Assembly: GCA_036495715.1 (NCBI GenBank)
Contig: DASXML010000056.1
Span: forward strand, 62,001-126,000
Direction of reading: 5' to 3'
DNA length: 64,000 bases
DNA from: Scandinavium sp036495715
GTDB taxonomy: Bacteria > Pseudomonadota > Gammaproteobacteria > Enterobacterales > Enterobacteriaceae
Shown: one piece after another, positions 43,309 through 53,093 of the stretch
Layout: each line of letters opens with the position of its first letter
How positions within the stretch are numbered: position 1 is the stretch's first letter
Program-made: the position numbers and the translations under genes
The notes under the pieces: generated by a model
Told to the model about the DNA's origin: nothing
What the model saw: only the letters and a program-made list of their open reading frames with translations
Database searches by the model: none

Positions 43309-43695
43309 TCAGCCCGCTACGATTTCAATCATATTGCCATCTGGATCGAGAATAATTGCTTCGTAGTAGCCGTCGCCGGTCATGCGCGGGCCGCTTTTCA
43401 GAATGCCTTCTTCACGCGCTTTTGCTGATAGTGCATCGACCGCCTGTTTGTCGCCGACGTTCAGCGCGATATGCGCCCAGCCGCAGAATTCGCGGTTGTC
43501 TGGTGCATCCGGCAGTTCGGGCAGCGTCATCAGTTCCACCGTTGGGCCATCCGCCAGTGTAATGAAATAAGACGCAAATCCCGGACGGTTTTTGCTGAGG
43601 TATTTTTCATTTGGCTTGCCGTCGAAATAGCGCTGCCAGAATGCCGCTTGGGTATCCAGGTTGCGGGTCCATAATGCCACGTGCGCAATCTTCAT
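43309..43695 (-). CDS. VOC-family (glyoxalase-fold) protein
   Basis: The 128-residue protein has two beta-alpha-beta-beta-beta units of the vicinal-oxygen-chelate fold. Likely metal ligands are the His in KIAHVALW, the Glu in TVELMTLPE, the His in GWAHIALNV and the Glu in GNMIEIVAG. The start at 43695 follows AAGGAAAG. It is divergent from fosA, another VOC enzyme. The substrate is unknown. Confidence 0.87.
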   Translation of the reverse strand: MKIAHVALWTRNLDTQAAFWQRYFDGKPNEKYLSKNRPGFASYFITLADGPTVELMTLPELPDAPDNREFCGWAHIALNVGDKQAVDALSAKAREEGILKSGPRMTGDGYYEAIILDPDGNMIEIVAG

Positions 43696-43823
43696 TTTTA
43701 CTTTCCTTATCAACGTTATTTCTCAGTATGCCGTGATAACCCACAGGCTGACACCTTGCACTATCCAGGTTGTGATCAAGCCTGCTACTCTGCCGCTTTA
43801 CTCGCATTGCTGGACAACGATTT

Positions 43824-44228
43824 ATGCTCACTGGCCTCAACCATCTGACGTTTGCTGTAACCCATCTCGATCGCAGTATCGACTTTTACCAGCGGCTGTT
43901 AGGGCTGCGTTTGCATGCGCGCTGGGACAATGGTGCATATTTCAGCTGTGGTGATGTGTGGTTATGTCTGTCGGTGGATAGCGAAGTGACAGAAAAAAAG
44001 GATTACACCCACTATGCATTCACAATTGCTGCTTCTGAATTTGACGATTTTGTCGCACAGCTACAGGCTCAGGAAATGGTGATGTGGAAAGCGAATAAGA
44101 GCGAAGGGGAGTCGTACTATTTTCTTGATCCCGATGGACACAAGCTGGAAGCTCATGTCGGTAGCCTCGAGGAGCGCCTGGCAGCGTGTCGGAAAAAACC
44201 GTATGCAGGCATGGTGTTTTTTGAGTGA
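43824..44228 (+). CDS. fosA: Fosfomycin-inactivating glutathione transferase FosA
   Basis: This Mn2+/K+-dependent VOC enzyme adds glutathione to fosfomycin and opens its epoxide. The 134 residues keep the metal ligands His7 (GLNHLTF), His63 (YTHYAF) and Glu109 (GHKLEAHVG), as well as RWDNGAYFSCG, WKANKSEGESYYFLDPDG and the C-terminal KKPYAGMVFFE. Family copies I recall usually have LELHVG. The sequence differs clearly from those I remember from Klebsiella and Enterobacter. No mobile element flanks it, so it is an intrinsic chromosomal gene. Confidence 0.92.
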   Translation: MLTGLNHLTFAVTHLDRSIDFYQRLLGLRLHARWDNGAYFSCGDVWLCLSVDSEVTEKKDYTHYAFTIAASEFDDFVAQLQAQEMVMWKANKSEGESYYFLDPDGHKLEAHVGSLEERLAACRKKPYAGMVFFE

Positions 44229-44257
44229 ATGCACAGGGCGGCCTTAACCGCCTGAGT

Positions 44258-45670
44258 TTACTCCATCGCCACGCGAATCGCTTCGCCGAGTTTTTCCATC
44301 ACGTCGCGATGCTTCTCCGTTGGTGGTAACGCGCAGTTGATACGCAGGCAGTTACGGTATTTACCGGACGCCGAAAAAAGCGAACCCGGCGCGACCTGGA
44401 TTTTCAGCTCGCAGAGTTGCTTGGCGACGCAGACCATATCGACGATTTCCGGCAGTTCCACCCACAGCATGTACCCGCCCTGAGGCCGGGTAACGCAGAT
44501 CCCACACGGGAAATACTGGCGGATCCAGCAGGTGTAGGTTTCCATGTTGCTTTGGTAGATTTGCCGCATTCGCCGCACGTGTCGGTGGTAATGTCCTTCA
44601 CGCACGAAGGCGGCGACCGCCATTTGGGTGGCGGGCACGTTGGTGGCGCTGGCGGCGTATTTCATGTGTAGCACGCGGTCATAATAGCGGCCCGGCACCA
44701 TCCAGCCCACGCGCAAACCGGGGGCGACGGTTTTAGTAAACGAACTGCACAACAAGACGCGCCCATCAATATCCCAGGATTTGATGGTTCTCGGGCGTGG
44801 ATAGTCGTTTGCCAGTTCGCCGTAAATATCGTCCTCAAAAATCGCAATGTCATAGCGTTGCGCCAGCGACAGCACCTGGCGTTTGCGGGCATCCGGCATA
44901 ATAAAACCGAGTGGATTATTGCAATTTGGTACGAGGATCACGCCTTTGATTGGCCACTGCTCCAGCGCCATTTCCAGTGCTTCAATGCTGATCCCAGTTT
45001 GCGGGTCGGTGGGGATCTCAATGGCTTTAATGCCAAACCCGCGCAGCAGTTGCATGGTGCCGTAGTAGGAAGGCGATTCGACCGCCACGATATCGCCGGG
45101 TGTACAAACCGCCAGCAGAGCAATGGACAGTGCTGCATGACAGCCGTTGGTGATAATGATGTCATCGGCAGTGGCTGCCGTTTCACTGTCGAGCATCAGG
45201 CGCGCTATTTGTTCGCGCAGTTCTCGGCGACCAGAGAGTTCGTCATAGCTCAGGACTTCGGCTGTATTGTGCTGCACTACACGGCTCATTTCGCGCCATA
45301 GGGGTTTCAGGCTTGGCTGGCTGACGTCTGGTGCGCCGCCGCCAAAGGCGGTGATCGATTTATCGCTACGTGCGTCCAGAAGTGTGAGGACCTGATCCCA
45401 ATGGGTAATATCCACCGGACGCTGTGCCGGGCGCGACATCGCAGGCACAGGTGGCTGGGCTTTGCGCGGTGCAATAAAGTAGCCCGAGCGTGGTTGCGGG
45501 GTAATGAGCTGAAGATTTTCCAGCGTCTGGTAAGCCTGCTGCACGGTGCTGATGCTGACGCCGTGTTCCTGGCTGAGACTGCGCACCGACGGGAGTTTTT
45601 CCCCCTGGCGATACAGCCCCTGTTCGATACGTTCGGCGAGCAGATTCGCCAGATGCTGATAGCGTGTCAT
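44258..45670 (-). CDS. yjiR: MocR-type regulator (GntR HTH plus aminotransferase domain) YjiR
   Basis: The 470-residue protein has an N-terminal winged helix (LPSVRSLSQEHGVSISTVQQAYQTLE, about 27-52) joined to a fold-type I PLP aminotransferase domain. The PLP lysine is in CSSFTKTVAPGLRVGW, with NCNNPLGFIMP and FEDDIYGEL nearby. It is nearly identical in layout to E. coli YjiR. The start at 45670 (MTRYQHLANLL) gives the E. coli length. Target genes are unknown; the divergent yjiS is a candidate. Confidence 0.93.
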   Translation of the reverse strand: MTRYQHLANLLAERIEQGLYRQGEKLPSVRSLSQEHGVSISTVQQAYQTLENLQLITPQPRSGYFIAPRKAQPPVPAMSRPAQRPVDITHWDQVLTLLDARSDKSITAFGGGAPDVSQPSLKPLWREMSRVVQHNTAEVLSYDELSGRRELREQIARLMLDSETAATADDIIITNGCHAALSIALLAVCTPGDIVAVESPSYYGTMQLLRGFGIKAIEIPTDPQTGISIEALEMALEQWPIKGVILVPNCNNPLGFIMPDARKRQVLSLAQRYDIAIFEDDIYGELANDYPRPRTIKSWDIDGRVLLCSSFTKTVAPGLRVGWMVPGRYYDRVLHMKYAASATNVPATQMAVAAFVREGHYHRHVRRMRQIYQSNMETYTCWIRQYFPCGICVTRPQGGYMLWVELPEIVDMVCVAKQLCELKIQVAPGSLFSASGKYRNCLRINCALPPTEKHRDVMEKLGEAIRVAME

Positions 45671-45848
45671 GACTGTATCCCTTTTCCTCACCATACAGAT
45701 GCGTAAACCAGTACAGATCGGCATAAAAAACGCCGTGCAGAACCCGTTTTAACCAATCTGTATGTTAAAGAAAAGTACTATTTGAGTCTGTATTGTAAAG
45801 CCTGCTTCCGGCGATGATAGGTTCATCGACAGTGTGAGGGGGTGGCAG

Positions 45849-46013
45849 ATGGAATTTCATGAAAATCGTGCGAAAGCACCGTTCCAAATCTTTGTATTAA
45901 TAGGCTGTTGGGCGCGACAAACCTGGCGTGCGCGGCAAACGCGTCGGGCGCTGGACCGCCTCAGCGACGAACAGCTTAAAGATGTCGGTCTTCGACGCGA
46001 TGACTACTGCTAA
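45849..46013 (+). CDS. yjiS: DUF1127 small protein YjiS
   Basis: The 54-residue protein MEFHENRAKAPFQIF...LSDEQLKDVGLRRDDY has the DUF1127 arginine-rich helix and the motif LSDxxLKDVGLRR. It is divergent from yjiR and a terminator (ccggcgttgttgccgg plus T-run) follows at 46021. DUF1127 proteins in other bacteria act in RNA metabolism; for YjiS the role is unknown. Confidence 0.88.
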   Translation: MEFHENRAKAPFQIFVLIGCWARQTWRARQTRRALDRLSDEQLKDVGLRRDDYC

Positions 46014-46243
46014 TCGCTTATCCGGCGTTGTTGCCGGATTTTTTTCGTCAAACGACAGGCACAAAAAAGCCGCTTCAACGAGCGGCTTTTTCATCATGCA
46101 AACAGGTTAGCGGCCTGTTAATCCGGGGTTATTAAGCCGGGATGTTGCACGTACTCTGGCAATCAAACTCCACAGCTTGATTGCACCCATCGCGAATGCC
46201 TGGATTAGCCGTGGTTGAGCATGGCTCCGCAAGGAGGCAGGTA

Positions 46244-46387
46244 ATGAAGCTATCACAAAGCGATCGGATCATTATCGTCGTGGTGCTCGTCTTTCTTCTG
46301 TTCGGCGGCGTCAGCTTCAAGGCAGAAAATCTGAAGCTCGATAAGTTCGAAGCCGGACACATCGAGCAGCAGATGAAAGGCGTGTGA
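46244..46387 (+). CDS. Small single-helix membrane protein
   Basis: A 47-residue ORF (MKLSQSDRIIIVVVLVFLLFGG, then a charged tail ending QQMKGV) follows a strong AAGGAGG Shine-Dalgarno sequence. One membrane helix spans about residues 9-24. I do not recognise a family. Confidence 0.65.
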   Translation: MKLSQSDRIIIVVVLVFLLFGGVSFKAENLKLDKFEAGHIEQQMKGV

Positions 46388-46453
46388 CTTTGGGCTCAGC
46401 AGTAAAGTAACCGACGAGGCGTTAGCGCCCCGCTACCTCAGAAATATCTCGTA

Positions 46454-47734
46454 TTAATGAAGCAATGGCATCACCACCGCAGGAAGCTGCGACAGCAGCC
46501 ACAGGATCAGGCCGATGGTGCCGCCAACCAGCGTGCCGTTGATGCGAATAAACTGCAGATCCTTGCCGATGTTCAGTTCAATCTGGCGCGACATATCCCG
46601 CGCATCCCAGCTTTTCACCGTATCGCTGATGTGACGCGTGAGGAAAGTGGCGAAGTCTGGTGCGACCCGGCGAGCGGCTTGTTCCAGATGCCCATTGAGT
46701 GAGGCTCGCAGCGCGCTGTCGGCAACCAGCGTTTCCCCGAGCCATTGCCCGGCTTCCGCGATACGTTTTTGGGTGCGTGAGTCTTCGGTTTGCAGATCGT
46801 CTTTCAGCCACTGGCGTAAATCGGCCCACATCTCGCCGAGATAGCGGTTAAACGCCTCGTCGTTTTTTAGATAACGCTTGATGTTCTCGGCCTTTACGGC
46901 CATTTCTGGGTCGGCTTTCAGATTGTCGATAAGCTTCATTACGGCTTTATCAAATGCGTGGCGCACCTGGTGCGCGCTGTCCTGGCTGACATCATCCAGC
47001 AGCGTGTTCACGGCCTCCGTGACCATTTCTGCGCTGTGTTCGCCCAGCCATTCGGTCGGCAGCACTTTGGCTTTTAGCGGGTGCTCTTTCTCCAGCCAGT
47101 GAATGATTTGCCGGGCGATAAACTCGCGGCTGCTGTCGCGCTGGAGCAGGGCGATGAGCTGTGTAATCAGGGCATCGAGCAGTTTCTGATGACGGTTGTT
47201 TTTGGTCATACTTTCCAGCATCAGCGCACTGGTACCGGTTAAATCGACCTTATCAATCGCTTTATGCACCGCGCGTTTGAGCAACCCCTGAATGCGCGTG
47301 TCGTCGGTAAGTTCCAGAAAACCGCTCATCACCTTGATCAGATGCTGGCCTACCCGGCGTGCGTTATCGGGCTGGCTAAACCATTCGCCAATCATCAACG
47401 CCGGTTCGTGTTTCTGGATAAGATTGACCAGCGATTGGGTATCGAGAAATTTCTCCTGCACGAAATGGCCGAGATTGTCGCCAATTCGGTCTTTATTGCG
47501 CGGGATAATCGCCGTATGACGGGAAATGAACGGCAGCGGCACACGACGAAACAGCGCCACCACCGCAAACCAGTCAGCCAGTGCGCCGACCATCGCCGCC
47601 TCAGAAATGGCCTTCAGCGCCCCGACCCACGGCGTTGGCGGCAGGAACAGCGTGGTGATGAAAATAACCGCCGCAACCAGCAGCAGTGAGAGCGCCAGCA
47701 GTTTGGCGTGTTTGAGTTCAGCTAATTTATCCAT
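46454..47734 (-). CDS. yjiN: DUF445 inner-membrane protein YjiN
   Basis: The 426-residue protein has an N-terminal membrane helix (LLALSLLLVAAVIFITTLFL), a long helical periplasmic or cytosolic domain, and a C-terminal hydrophobic segment (GTIGLILWLLSQLPAVVMPLL). It is close to E. coli YjiN, including ALADWFAVVALFRRVP and IPRNKDRIG. Function unknown. Confidence 0.93.
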   Translation of the reverse strand: MDKLAELKHAKLLALSLLLVAAVIFITTLFLPPTPWVGALKAISEAAMVGALADWFAVVALFRRVPLPFISRHTAIIPRNKDRIGDNLGHFVQEKFLDTQSLVNLIQKHEPALMIGEWFSQPDNARRVGQHLIKVMSGFLELTDDTRIQGLLKRAVHKAIDKVDLTGTSALMLESMTKNNRHQKLLDALITQLIALLQRDSSREFIARQIIHWLEKEHPLKAKVLPTEWLGEHSAEMVTEAVNTLLDDVSQDSAHQVRHAFDKAVMKLIDNLKADPEMAVKAENIKRYLKNDEAFNRYLGEMWADLRQWLKDDLQTEDSRTQKRIAEAGQWLGETLVADSALRASLNGHLEQAARRVAPDFATFLTRHISDTVKSWDARDMSRQIELNIGKDLQFIRINGTLVGGTIGLILWLLSQLPAVVMPLLH

Positions 47735-47782
47735 ATGCACTAAGCATAGAGCGGGACGGCGGTGGAGTGCAAAGGTCGCGCA

Positions 47783-49675
47783 TTAAATCGCCACCCGGCG
47801 GCTGAGTTCGACCACCTGATCGCCCGGCAGATGATAATAGTGCGTGGCATGGGTGCAGTTGCGGGCCATAAAGGCAAAACAGCGGCGCTGCCATTTGGCG
47901 ATGCCTTGCCCGTCCTCACGCCCGACAATGGTTTCGTGACCTAAATAGTAGGTGGCGTCAGCCAGTTCAAACGGACAGTTTCGTTTGCTGATTTCATGTT
48001 GTAACGCCGGGATGTTCGGGCGTTCCATAAAGCCGTAATAGGCTACCGCCCGCCAATAACCTGGTGCCGACTGGCGGAGTACCAGGCGGTTGACGTTGGT
48101 AATGTGCGGCACGTTGAGGATTGTGACGGTCAGTGCCAGTACGTTCTGTTGCAGTGCGCGATTGCGTATTACGTGCCAGCGCATCACCGGTGGCACACCG
48201 TTTTGCGAGCGGGTTAAAAACACCGCTGAACCTGGGCCACGTGGAATATGATTGTCGCGTAGCTTGTCGAAGAAGGTGTCCACATCCATCCCGATATCGT
48301 TCAGTGAACGGAGCGTGGCGGCGTGTCCACGATGCCAGATAACCATCACCGTGCAAATCACGGCGGCCAGCAGCAGCGGGATATAACCACCGTCCAGCAC
48401 TTTAATCAGATTGGCTATCAGGAAACAGGTGTCGATGGTCAGGAACAACAGGGCGACAAGCGCACTGGCGGTGCGATTCCAGTGCCAGATCCGCCGCATC
48501 GCCACATACAACAGGCCGGAGGTCATCAACATCGTTAATGACACGGCGATGCCGTACGCGGCGGCAAGGTTATCGGACGAGCGAAAGAACACGGCCAGAA
48601 ACACCGTTGCAATCATCAGCAACCAGTTAACGATGCCGATATAGATCTGACCGTAATTGTCCTCCGCGGTTTGCTTCACCAACAGACGCGGCAGCCAGCC
48701 GAGTTGAATCGTCTGGCGAGTCATCGAAAACGCGCCGGTGATGATGGCCTGACTGGCGATGATGGTGGCAAGCGTCGCCAAAATAACCAGGGGAATTTGC
48801 AGCGCGGGCGGGCACAGACGGAAGAAAATGTTATGGCTGATATCAGCCCCCGAAAGCAGCAGCGCCGATTGCCCGGCGTAGTTGAGCACCAGGCTCGGAA
48901 ACACCAGACCAAACCACGCCATCCAGATAGGCTTTTTGCCGAAATGGCCCATGTCGGCGTAAAGTGCTTCGGCCCCGGTGACACACAGGAAAACCCCGCC
49001 GAGCACCAGAAAACTGACGAAGCCGTTCGACAGCAAAAAATGCACGCCGTAATACGGGTTAATCGCCATCAGCACTGCCGGATGTTGGGCGATGCCCCAC
49101 ATGCCGAGCGCGGCGATAGTCACGAACCACAACGTCATGACTGGGCCAAACACAATGCCGATTTTGGCCGTGCCAAACGGCTGAATGGCGAACAGTGCCA
49201 CCAGAATTGCCACCGTTCCCGGCAGGATCAGATGTTGCCCTTCGGGGAAAACGATCTTCAGTCCTTCCAGCGCCGACAGCACTGAAATCGCGGGCGTGAT
49301 CGCGCCATCGCCATAGATCAGCGCCGCGCCCAGCAGCCCGGCGAAGATAATCAGCCCGCGCCCTTTGCCGTTGTGCTGCAAGAGTGACATCAGCGCCATG
49401 ATCCCGCCTTCTCCCCGGTTATCAATACGCATCGCGAACGCGGCGTATTTGATGGAGGTGACGAGGATCAGCGTCCAGATAATCAGCGACAGTAAACCGA
49501 GAATAATGTCCGGCGTAGGGTGGTTGCCGGAAAGCAGAATGACAGTTTTCAGGGTATACAGCGGGCTGGTGCCGATATCACCAAACACCACGCCGAGTGC
49601 GCTGCCTGCCAGCAGAAATGTCTTTGGTGATTTTTGCCCAGACGTCGTTTCCGTCGCCGATGCTGCCTGGTCCAT
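47783..49675 (-). CDS. KUP-family potassium transporter
   Basis: This inner-membrane K+:H+ symporter of 630 residues has about twelve helices and a C-terminal cytosolic domain. Family motifs are GVVFGDIGTSPLYTLK, NRGEGGIMALM and IYGDGAITPAISVLSA. The N-terminus (MDQAASATETTSGQ) and this locus are not those of E. coli kup, so it is probably a second family member. Confidence 0.92.
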   Translation of the reverse strand: MDQAASATETTSGQKSPKTFLLAGSALGVVFGDIGTSPLYTLKTVILLSGNHPTPDIILGLLSLIIWTLILVTSIKYAAFAMRIDNRGEGGIMALMSLLQHNGKGRGLIIFAGLLGAALIYGDGAITPAISVLSALEGLKIVFPEGQHLILPGTVAILVALFAIQPFGTAKIGIVFGPVMTLWFVTIAALGMWGIAQHPAVLMAINPYYGVHFLLSNGFVSFLVLGGVFLCVTGAEALYADMGHFGKKPIWMAWFGLVFPSLVLNYAGQSALLLSGADISHNIFFRLCPPALQIPLVILATLATIIASQAIITGAFSMTRQTIQLGWLPRLLVKQTAEDNYGQIYIGIVNWLLMIATVFLAVFFRSSDNLAAAYGIAVSLTMLMTSGLLYVAMRRIWHWNRTASALVALLFLTIDTCFLIANLIKVLDGGYIPLLLAAVICTVMVIWHRGHAATLRSLNDIGMDVDTFFDKLRDNHIPRGPGSAVFLTRSQNGVPPVMRWHVIRNRALQQNVLALTVTILNVPHITNVNRLVLRQSAPGYWRAVAYYGFMERPNIPALQHEISKRNCPFELADATYYLGHETIVGREDGQGIAKWQRRCFAFMARNCTHATHYYHLPGDQVVELSRRVAI

Positions 49676-49749
49676 GCCAACGTCCTGTGAATCAAAGGGG
49701 TCTTTTTACAACTATAGTCCCGATCGTTTCATCGCACGGTGGCAGGGGA

Positions 49750-50688
49750 TTATTCGTCGCGCAACGCCTGTAAAAATTGGACGAACAGATCCGGCAAGGG
49801 TTCGTCATACCACAATGCATAAAGATCGGCGGGGATCGTCTCGGTGAGTTTCAGGAACGTCACGCCGGGCCAATGGATCAGTGCGCAGGATTCCGGTAAC
49901 AGCGACACACCATTACCGGTGCTGACCAGCGCCAGTGCGGTTTGCGGTTCGAATACCTGATGAGTCACCAGCGGAGCAACGCCCAGTTCGAGACAATTGT
50001 CGTACACCTGGCGAGCAAAATCGCTGCGGGTAAAAGAGAGAGAGATAAACGCGCGATCGGCCAGATCGTTCAGGGAAACCGTACCGCGTTGACACAGTGG
50101 ATCACTTTCATGCACCGCCACTCGCACGGCTTCGCGGGCGATCAGCTGGCAGCGGATCTTCGCTTCCATGTGCGGGATTACGTTGCGGTTGATGGCAATG
50201 TCGATCGTGCGGGCACGTAGCGCCTCGGTTTGTTCCTGCTGGCCGAGTTCATGCAGCGTCCAGTTGACGTCGGGATTCGCCTCGCGAAAGGTTTTCATAC
50301 GCGTCAGCAACGGTCCCCACATGGCGCTGCCGATCACGCCAATGTTGATGTGTTGTTTTTCGCTGCGACCAATCTGGCGCACGTAGTTCAACGATTGTTC
50401 AGTGGCGCTAAGGATCCGGTCGACTTCCGCCTTCAACACTTTTCCCGCATGCGTCAGCGCCACTTTACGGCTGGATCGCTCGAATAACGCAACGCCGAGG
50501 ATCGCTTCCAGCTCTTTGATTTGCACGCTGAGCGGCGGCTGGGAAATATTGAGCTTTGCGGCGGCGCGACCAAAATGCAGCTCGTCGGCGAGGGTCTGGA
50601 AATAGCGCAGCATCCGAAAACGGACGCGGCTGTTAGCCTGTGGATCGAGCATGCGCGGCACCGAGAAAAAGGAGGGTGGCGGTATCAT
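49750..50688 (-). CDS. LysR-type transcriptional regulator
   Basis: The 312-residue protein has an N-terminal LTTR winged helix (FQTLADELHFGRAAAKLNISQPPLSVQIKELE in parts, about 32-65) and a two-lobed effector domain. It is the last gene after the nucleoside phosphorylase and MFS genes, 20 bp after the latter, so it likely controls them. The start at 50688 follows GGGAGGGT; 50652 is an alternative. The effector may be a nucleoside. Confidence 0.88.
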   Translation of the reverse strand: MIPPPSFFSVPRMLDPQANSRVRFRMLRYFQTLADELHFGRAAAKLNISQPPLSVQIKELEAILGVALFERSSRKVALTHAGKVLKAEVDRILSATEQSLNYVRQIGRSEKQHINIGVIGSAMWGPLLTRMKTFREANPDVNWTLHELGQQEQTEALRARTIDIAINRNVIPHMEAKIRCQLIAREAVRVAVHESDPLCQRGTVSLNDLADRAFISLSFTRSDFARQVYDNCLELGVAPLVTHQVFEPQTALALVSTGNGVSLLPESCALIHWPGVTFLKLTETIPADLYALWYDEPLPDLFVQFLQALRDE

Positions 50689-50708
50689 GCAACCCTCCCT
50701 GGAGGCTG

Positions 50709-51908
50709 TCAAACCGCGACCGCCTCGCCCTGATGGAGGCGCTCAGCCTTGCTACAGGCGATGGCCGCGAGCAGAGTGACCAGCAACAGCGCATAAGCGC
50801 AGGTGGACGCATTGACCGCGCCGTGCAGGCCGTAATGACCGTTGACCAACGAGGAAACCGTAGCGAACAGCAGCGTGCCGACGGTGCCGCAAGTGAGCAG
50901 GGCAGAAATCAGCGTCGGCGAACTGTGGCTGACCTGCAACGAGCCGTAGCTCATCAGGCCGGAGAACAGCCCGGAGTTAAAGAAGCCAAACGCGCCACAG
51001 GCAATCAGGATCAGCGTGGTATTGGCGCTGTTGCTGATCAGTGCGATGGAAATCAGTCCGACGGCGGTACAAATCAGCAAGAAAGTGCGCAGCTTCATCC
51101 ATTTCACGGTGAACTGATTGAGGAACAGTCCGGTCGCTTTTGCCACCCAATACACGGTGGTAAACAGTGCCGCCTGTTCTGGCCGTAGCTGGAAACGCCA
51201 TTGCAGATAACCCGGTGTCCACATCGTAAAAATCGGTTCGGCCAGCAGGAACAGAAACAGCGCGCCGCACAGCAGCCACACCGAACGGCCCCAGGGCTCT
51301 TTGCTGGAGGCTTCATGATGCGCAGACTCAGGCGCAACGGTCACCGGATAACGGCTGCGCAGCGTCAGAATTAACATCAACACGCCAAGGCCGCCCATGA
51401 TGCCGTACATTGCTATCCAGCTCGCGCCCATTTTGAACAACCACGCCAACAGGAAAGAGAGCGTTGCGCCCGCCAGGCTAAAGAAAAAGTCGGTGAAAAT
51501 CAGGCTCGACGAACGGCTTTTTTCGTCCGGATTGATGCGCACCACCAGATAACTGCCGATGGTCATAAAGATGCCGCCGCAGGCACCGATAATGGCGACC
51601 GCCACGCTGAACATGGTTAGCGTTGGGGTGACGAACAGTAAGGCGCTGATAACAATGGTTAACGCGGCGGCAATCACCAGCGGCTTTTGCAAACCCCATT
51701 TTTTCATCAAAATGCCGCCGAGCATGATCGGCACAAACATACCGATATTCATCAGCGTAAATACCTGGCCGATAAAGCTCGGATCTTTATTGAATGCGGC
51801 GCACAGCGGACCAAGCACGATCCCCAGCGTCGAAACCAGCGCGCCGACAAAGTAATAGCTCAGATAGGAAATCGCATTCAGGTTACTGCGGGAGTAATTT
51901 TCTGACAT
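50709..51908 (-). CDS. MFS transporter, probably nucleoside uptake
   Basis: The 399-residue protein has twelve hydrophobic segments, with GIVLGPLCAAFNKDPSFIGQVFTL at the start and a cytoplasmic loop near residue 195. It resembles TsgA-type major facilitator proteins. It lies between a xapA-like phosphorylase gene and a LysR gene, so nucleoside uptake is the likely role. In E. coli the xapA partner XapB is of another family. Confidence 0.8.
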   Translation of the reverse strand: MSENYSRSNLNAISYLSYYFVGALVSTLGIVLGPLCAAFNKDPSFIGQVFTLMNIGMFVPIMLGGILMKKWGLQKPLVIAAALTIVISALLFVTPTLTMFSVAVAIIGACGGIFMTIGSYLVVRINPDEKSRSSSLIFTDFFFSLAGATLSFLLAWLFKMGASWIAMYGIMGGLGVLMLILTLRSRYPVTVAPESAHHEASSKEPWGRSVWLLCGALFLFLLAEPIFTMWTPGYLQWRFQLRPEQAALFTTVYWVAKATGLFLNQFTVKWMKLRTFLLICTAVGLISIALISNSANTTLILIACGAFGFFNSGLFSGLMSYGSLQVSHSSPTLISALLTCGTVGTLLFATVSSLVNGHYGLHGAVNASTCAYALLLVTLLAAIACSKAERLHQGEAVAV

Positions 51909-51953
51909 CTGCATTTCTCCTGGCGGGCTATGTGCCCGCCGCTGGACGGGAAC

Positions 51954-52787
51954 TTAGCGGCCGTTCTTCACGAACTGGCTAATCAGGCGAACGAAATCAT
52001 CGGTAACCATCGCCGCGCATTTCAGGGTTTGTTCGTGGGAAAGCTCCACGTCGCTCAGGCCTTCTGCCATGTTGGTAATGGCCGACACCGCCAGCACTTT
52101 CAGGCCGCAATGGCGCGCCACGATCACTTCTGGCACCACCGACATACCGACCACGTCGCCGCCCATGTTTTGCATCATGCGGATTTCTGCGGCGGTTTCG
52201 AAGTTCGGCCCAGGGTAAGAGACAAACACGCCCTCATGCAGCGTCAGGCCCAAATCGCCTGCGGTGTGATGCAGTTTTTCGCGTAAGTCTTTGTCGTAAG
52301 CGTTGGCAAGGCTAAAGAAGCGCGGGCCGAAGCGGTCATCGTTCGGGCCAACCAACGGCGTCGACGGCATGGTGTTGATGTGGTCGTTTAGCGCCACCAG
52401 GCTTCCGGCAGGAATAGCAGGATTAAGCGAGCCTGCGGCATTGGTACAGAACATAAATTCGCAACCGAGCAGCTTAAAGGTGCGCACCGCATGGGTCATG
52501 ATGCCCATCCCGACGCCCTCGTAAAAATGCCCACGGCCCTTCATGCAGATAATATCCACGCCGTGCAGCGAACCCATCACCACTTCGCCCGCATGACCAA
52601 TCACCGTACTGACCGGAAATCCGGGTAGTTTTTCATAGGAAATAACGGTTTTGTTTTCCAGCTTATCAGCCAGCACGCCAAGGCCGGAGCCAAGAATAAA
52701 GGCGATGCGCGGTGTAAAACCCGGCTTCGCCGCGCGAAGGACTTCAACGGATTCGTACGGGGTATCGTTAATCACGGAATGAGACAT
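51954..52787 (-). CDS. xapA: Purine nucleoside phosphorylase, XapA-like
   Basis: The enzyme cleaves purine nucleosides (in E. coli xanthosine, inosine, guanosine) with phosphate. The 277 residues contain FILGSGLGVLADKLE, GFPVSTVIGHAGEVV, the phosphate site MKGRGHFYEG, CTNAAGSLNP and VSYPGPNFETAAEIRM. The length equals XapA. It is the first gene of a three-gene operon with an MFS transporter and a LysR regulator. Confidence 0.88.
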   Translation of the reverse strand: MSHSVINDTPYESVEVLRAAKPGFTPRIAFILGSGLGVLADKLENKTVISYEKLPGFPVSTVIGHAGEVVMGSLHGVDIICMKGRGHFYEGVGMGIMTHAVRTFKLLGCEFMFCTNAAGSLNPAIPAGSLVALNDHINTMPSTPLVGPNDDRFGPRFFSLANAYDKDLREKLHHTAGDLGLTLHEGVFVSYPGPNFETAAEIRMMQNMGGDVVGMSVVPEVIVARHCGLKVLAVSAITNMAEGLSDVELSHEQTLKCAAMVTDDFVRLISQFVKNGR

Positions 52788-53029
52788 AACAGCTCCTGAA
52801 TGCGTAGGTTTACGATCATTCTGCGTAGCCGATGATTTAGAATCTAATTGGATAAAAGTGGTTATTGATAGTTTTTTATGAATGATTGACGAGTGAGTAA
52901 ATGGAAATTCAATGAGTTAGGTGTCTGATGAGATGATTGAACGCTGAATTGGCGTGGGGGAAATGTGATGGGGTTCAATGGGTGTTGGTGGGTTCGAAAA
53001 ATCCCTTAAAAATTGCAACATTCATCTCG

Positions 53030-53047
53030 GTGTCATCTTTCTGTAAT
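53030..53047 (+). promoter_or_regulatory. Pho-box-like site
   Basis: GTGTCATCTTTCTGTAAT matches the PhoB consensus CTGTCATAAATCTGTCAC in both 7-bp direct-repeat halves (TGTCAT and CTGTAA), 47 bp before the phytase-like esterase gene. A TTCTAT-type -10 lies about 10 bp on. Confidence 0.55.
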
Positions 53048-53093
53048 CCCACATTTCTATGGTGTTACACACTCATAAAAAGGTGCTAACAAC

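Noticed and set aside
43824..44228. fosA as a recently acquired resistance gene
   Set aside because: No insertion sequence, integron or repeat flanks it, and it lies among core yji genes, so it is intrinsic.
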